Source of the DNA: an uncultured Rubrobacteraceae bacterium | Lineage (GTDB): Bacteria > Actinomycetota > Rubrobacteria > Rubrobacterales > Rubrobacteraceae | Assembly (NCBI GenBank): GCA_902805985.1 | Contig: CADCUW010000293.1 | Coordinates: 1-5,683 of the forward strand | Direction: 5' to 3' | Length of the DNA stretch: 5,683 nt | In this document: one piece after another, positions 5,559 through 5,683 of the stretch | Numbering within the stretch: position 1 is the first letter of the stretch | Layout: each line of letters begins with the position of its first letter | The notes under the pieces: model-generated | Databases searched by the model: none | What the model saw: the letters and a program-made list of their open reading frames with translations, nothing else | Told to the model about the DNA's origin: nothing | Position numbers and translations under genes: made by a program

Positions 5559-5683
5559 ATGAATGTGATAGAGACGGATAACCTCACCAAGATCTACGGC
5601 GAGGGCGAGGGCCGGGTCGAGGCCCTGGCCGGGGTGAGCCTGAAGGTCGAGAGGGAGGAGTGGATCTCGATCGTGGGCCCCTC
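5559..5683 (+). CDS. ABC transporter ATP-binding protein, 3' partial
   Basis: The window holds the first 41 codons of an ABC ATPase, the cytoplasmic energy-coupling subunit of a transporter. 'IETDNLTKIYGEGEGRVEAL' is the N-terminal strand plus A-loop tyrosine (Y13), and the 'GEGEGRVEALAGVSL' spacing is typical of MacB/LolD/FtsE-like ATPases that pair with FtsX-like permeases. 'WISIVGP' leads directly into the Walker A loop, cut off by the window edge. ATG 5559 is preceded by AAGGAG (5547-5552) at six bases, an excellent ribosome site. A permease gene is expected downstream. The direction of transport (efflux or lipoprotein release) is inferred from the subfamily only. Confidence 0.9.
   Translation, partial: MNVIETDNLTKIYGEGEGRVEALAGVSLKVEREEWISIVGP

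Overview
The window is GC-rich DNA with strong purine Shine-Dalgarno sites and occasional GTG/TTG starts. This suits a high-GC actinobacterium. A Rubrobacter-like source is my guess from the feel of the proteins and cannot be proven from the sequence alone. No RNA gene, CRISPR array or complete mobile element is visible.

Left part (1-1610). The window opens inside a small NTF2/SnoaL-like protein (+). About 80 bp later comes the decayed C-terminal end of a Tn3-family transposase (-, 380-690), broken across three reading frames. A HAD-family (haloacid dehalogenase type) hydrolase (+, ending at 1610) follows. Its catalytic motifs are intact, but there is no ordinary start codon in frame where the protein should begin.

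Centre (1892-4138). This is the best-preserved block and it reads as one regulatory unit. A two-gene minus-strand operon has an SRPBCC (START/Bet v1-like) protein gene followed, one base after its stop, by a classical short-chain dehydrogenase/reductase. It is transcribed divergently from an AraC-family regulator on the plus strand. The 188-bp shared control region carries repeated ACGAT elements and a 15-bp dyad, which are candidate operator sites. The layout resembles other AraC regulators that sit beside and control oxidoreductase genes. The inferred model is that the regulator senses a small molecule and switches on the reductase operon.

Right part (4139-5683). About 515 bp downstream of the regulator hold no gene I can identify. 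Next comes a small gene resembling dimeric alpha+beta-barrel proteins, interrupted by an in-frame TGA. After it is a stretch where minus- and plus-strand frames compete (5091-5562). The window ends in the first 41 codons of an ABC transporter ATPase with a strong ribosome binding site and two short dyads upstream.

Overall this looks like an accessory stretch: a small intact regulator/reductase cassette flanked by eroding sequence (transposase remnant, nonsense-interrupted gene, HAD gene with a damaged start). I did not find a convincing new multi-gene system. The points most worth checking are the AraC-SRPBCC-SDR control region, the in-frame TGA and the HAD start.
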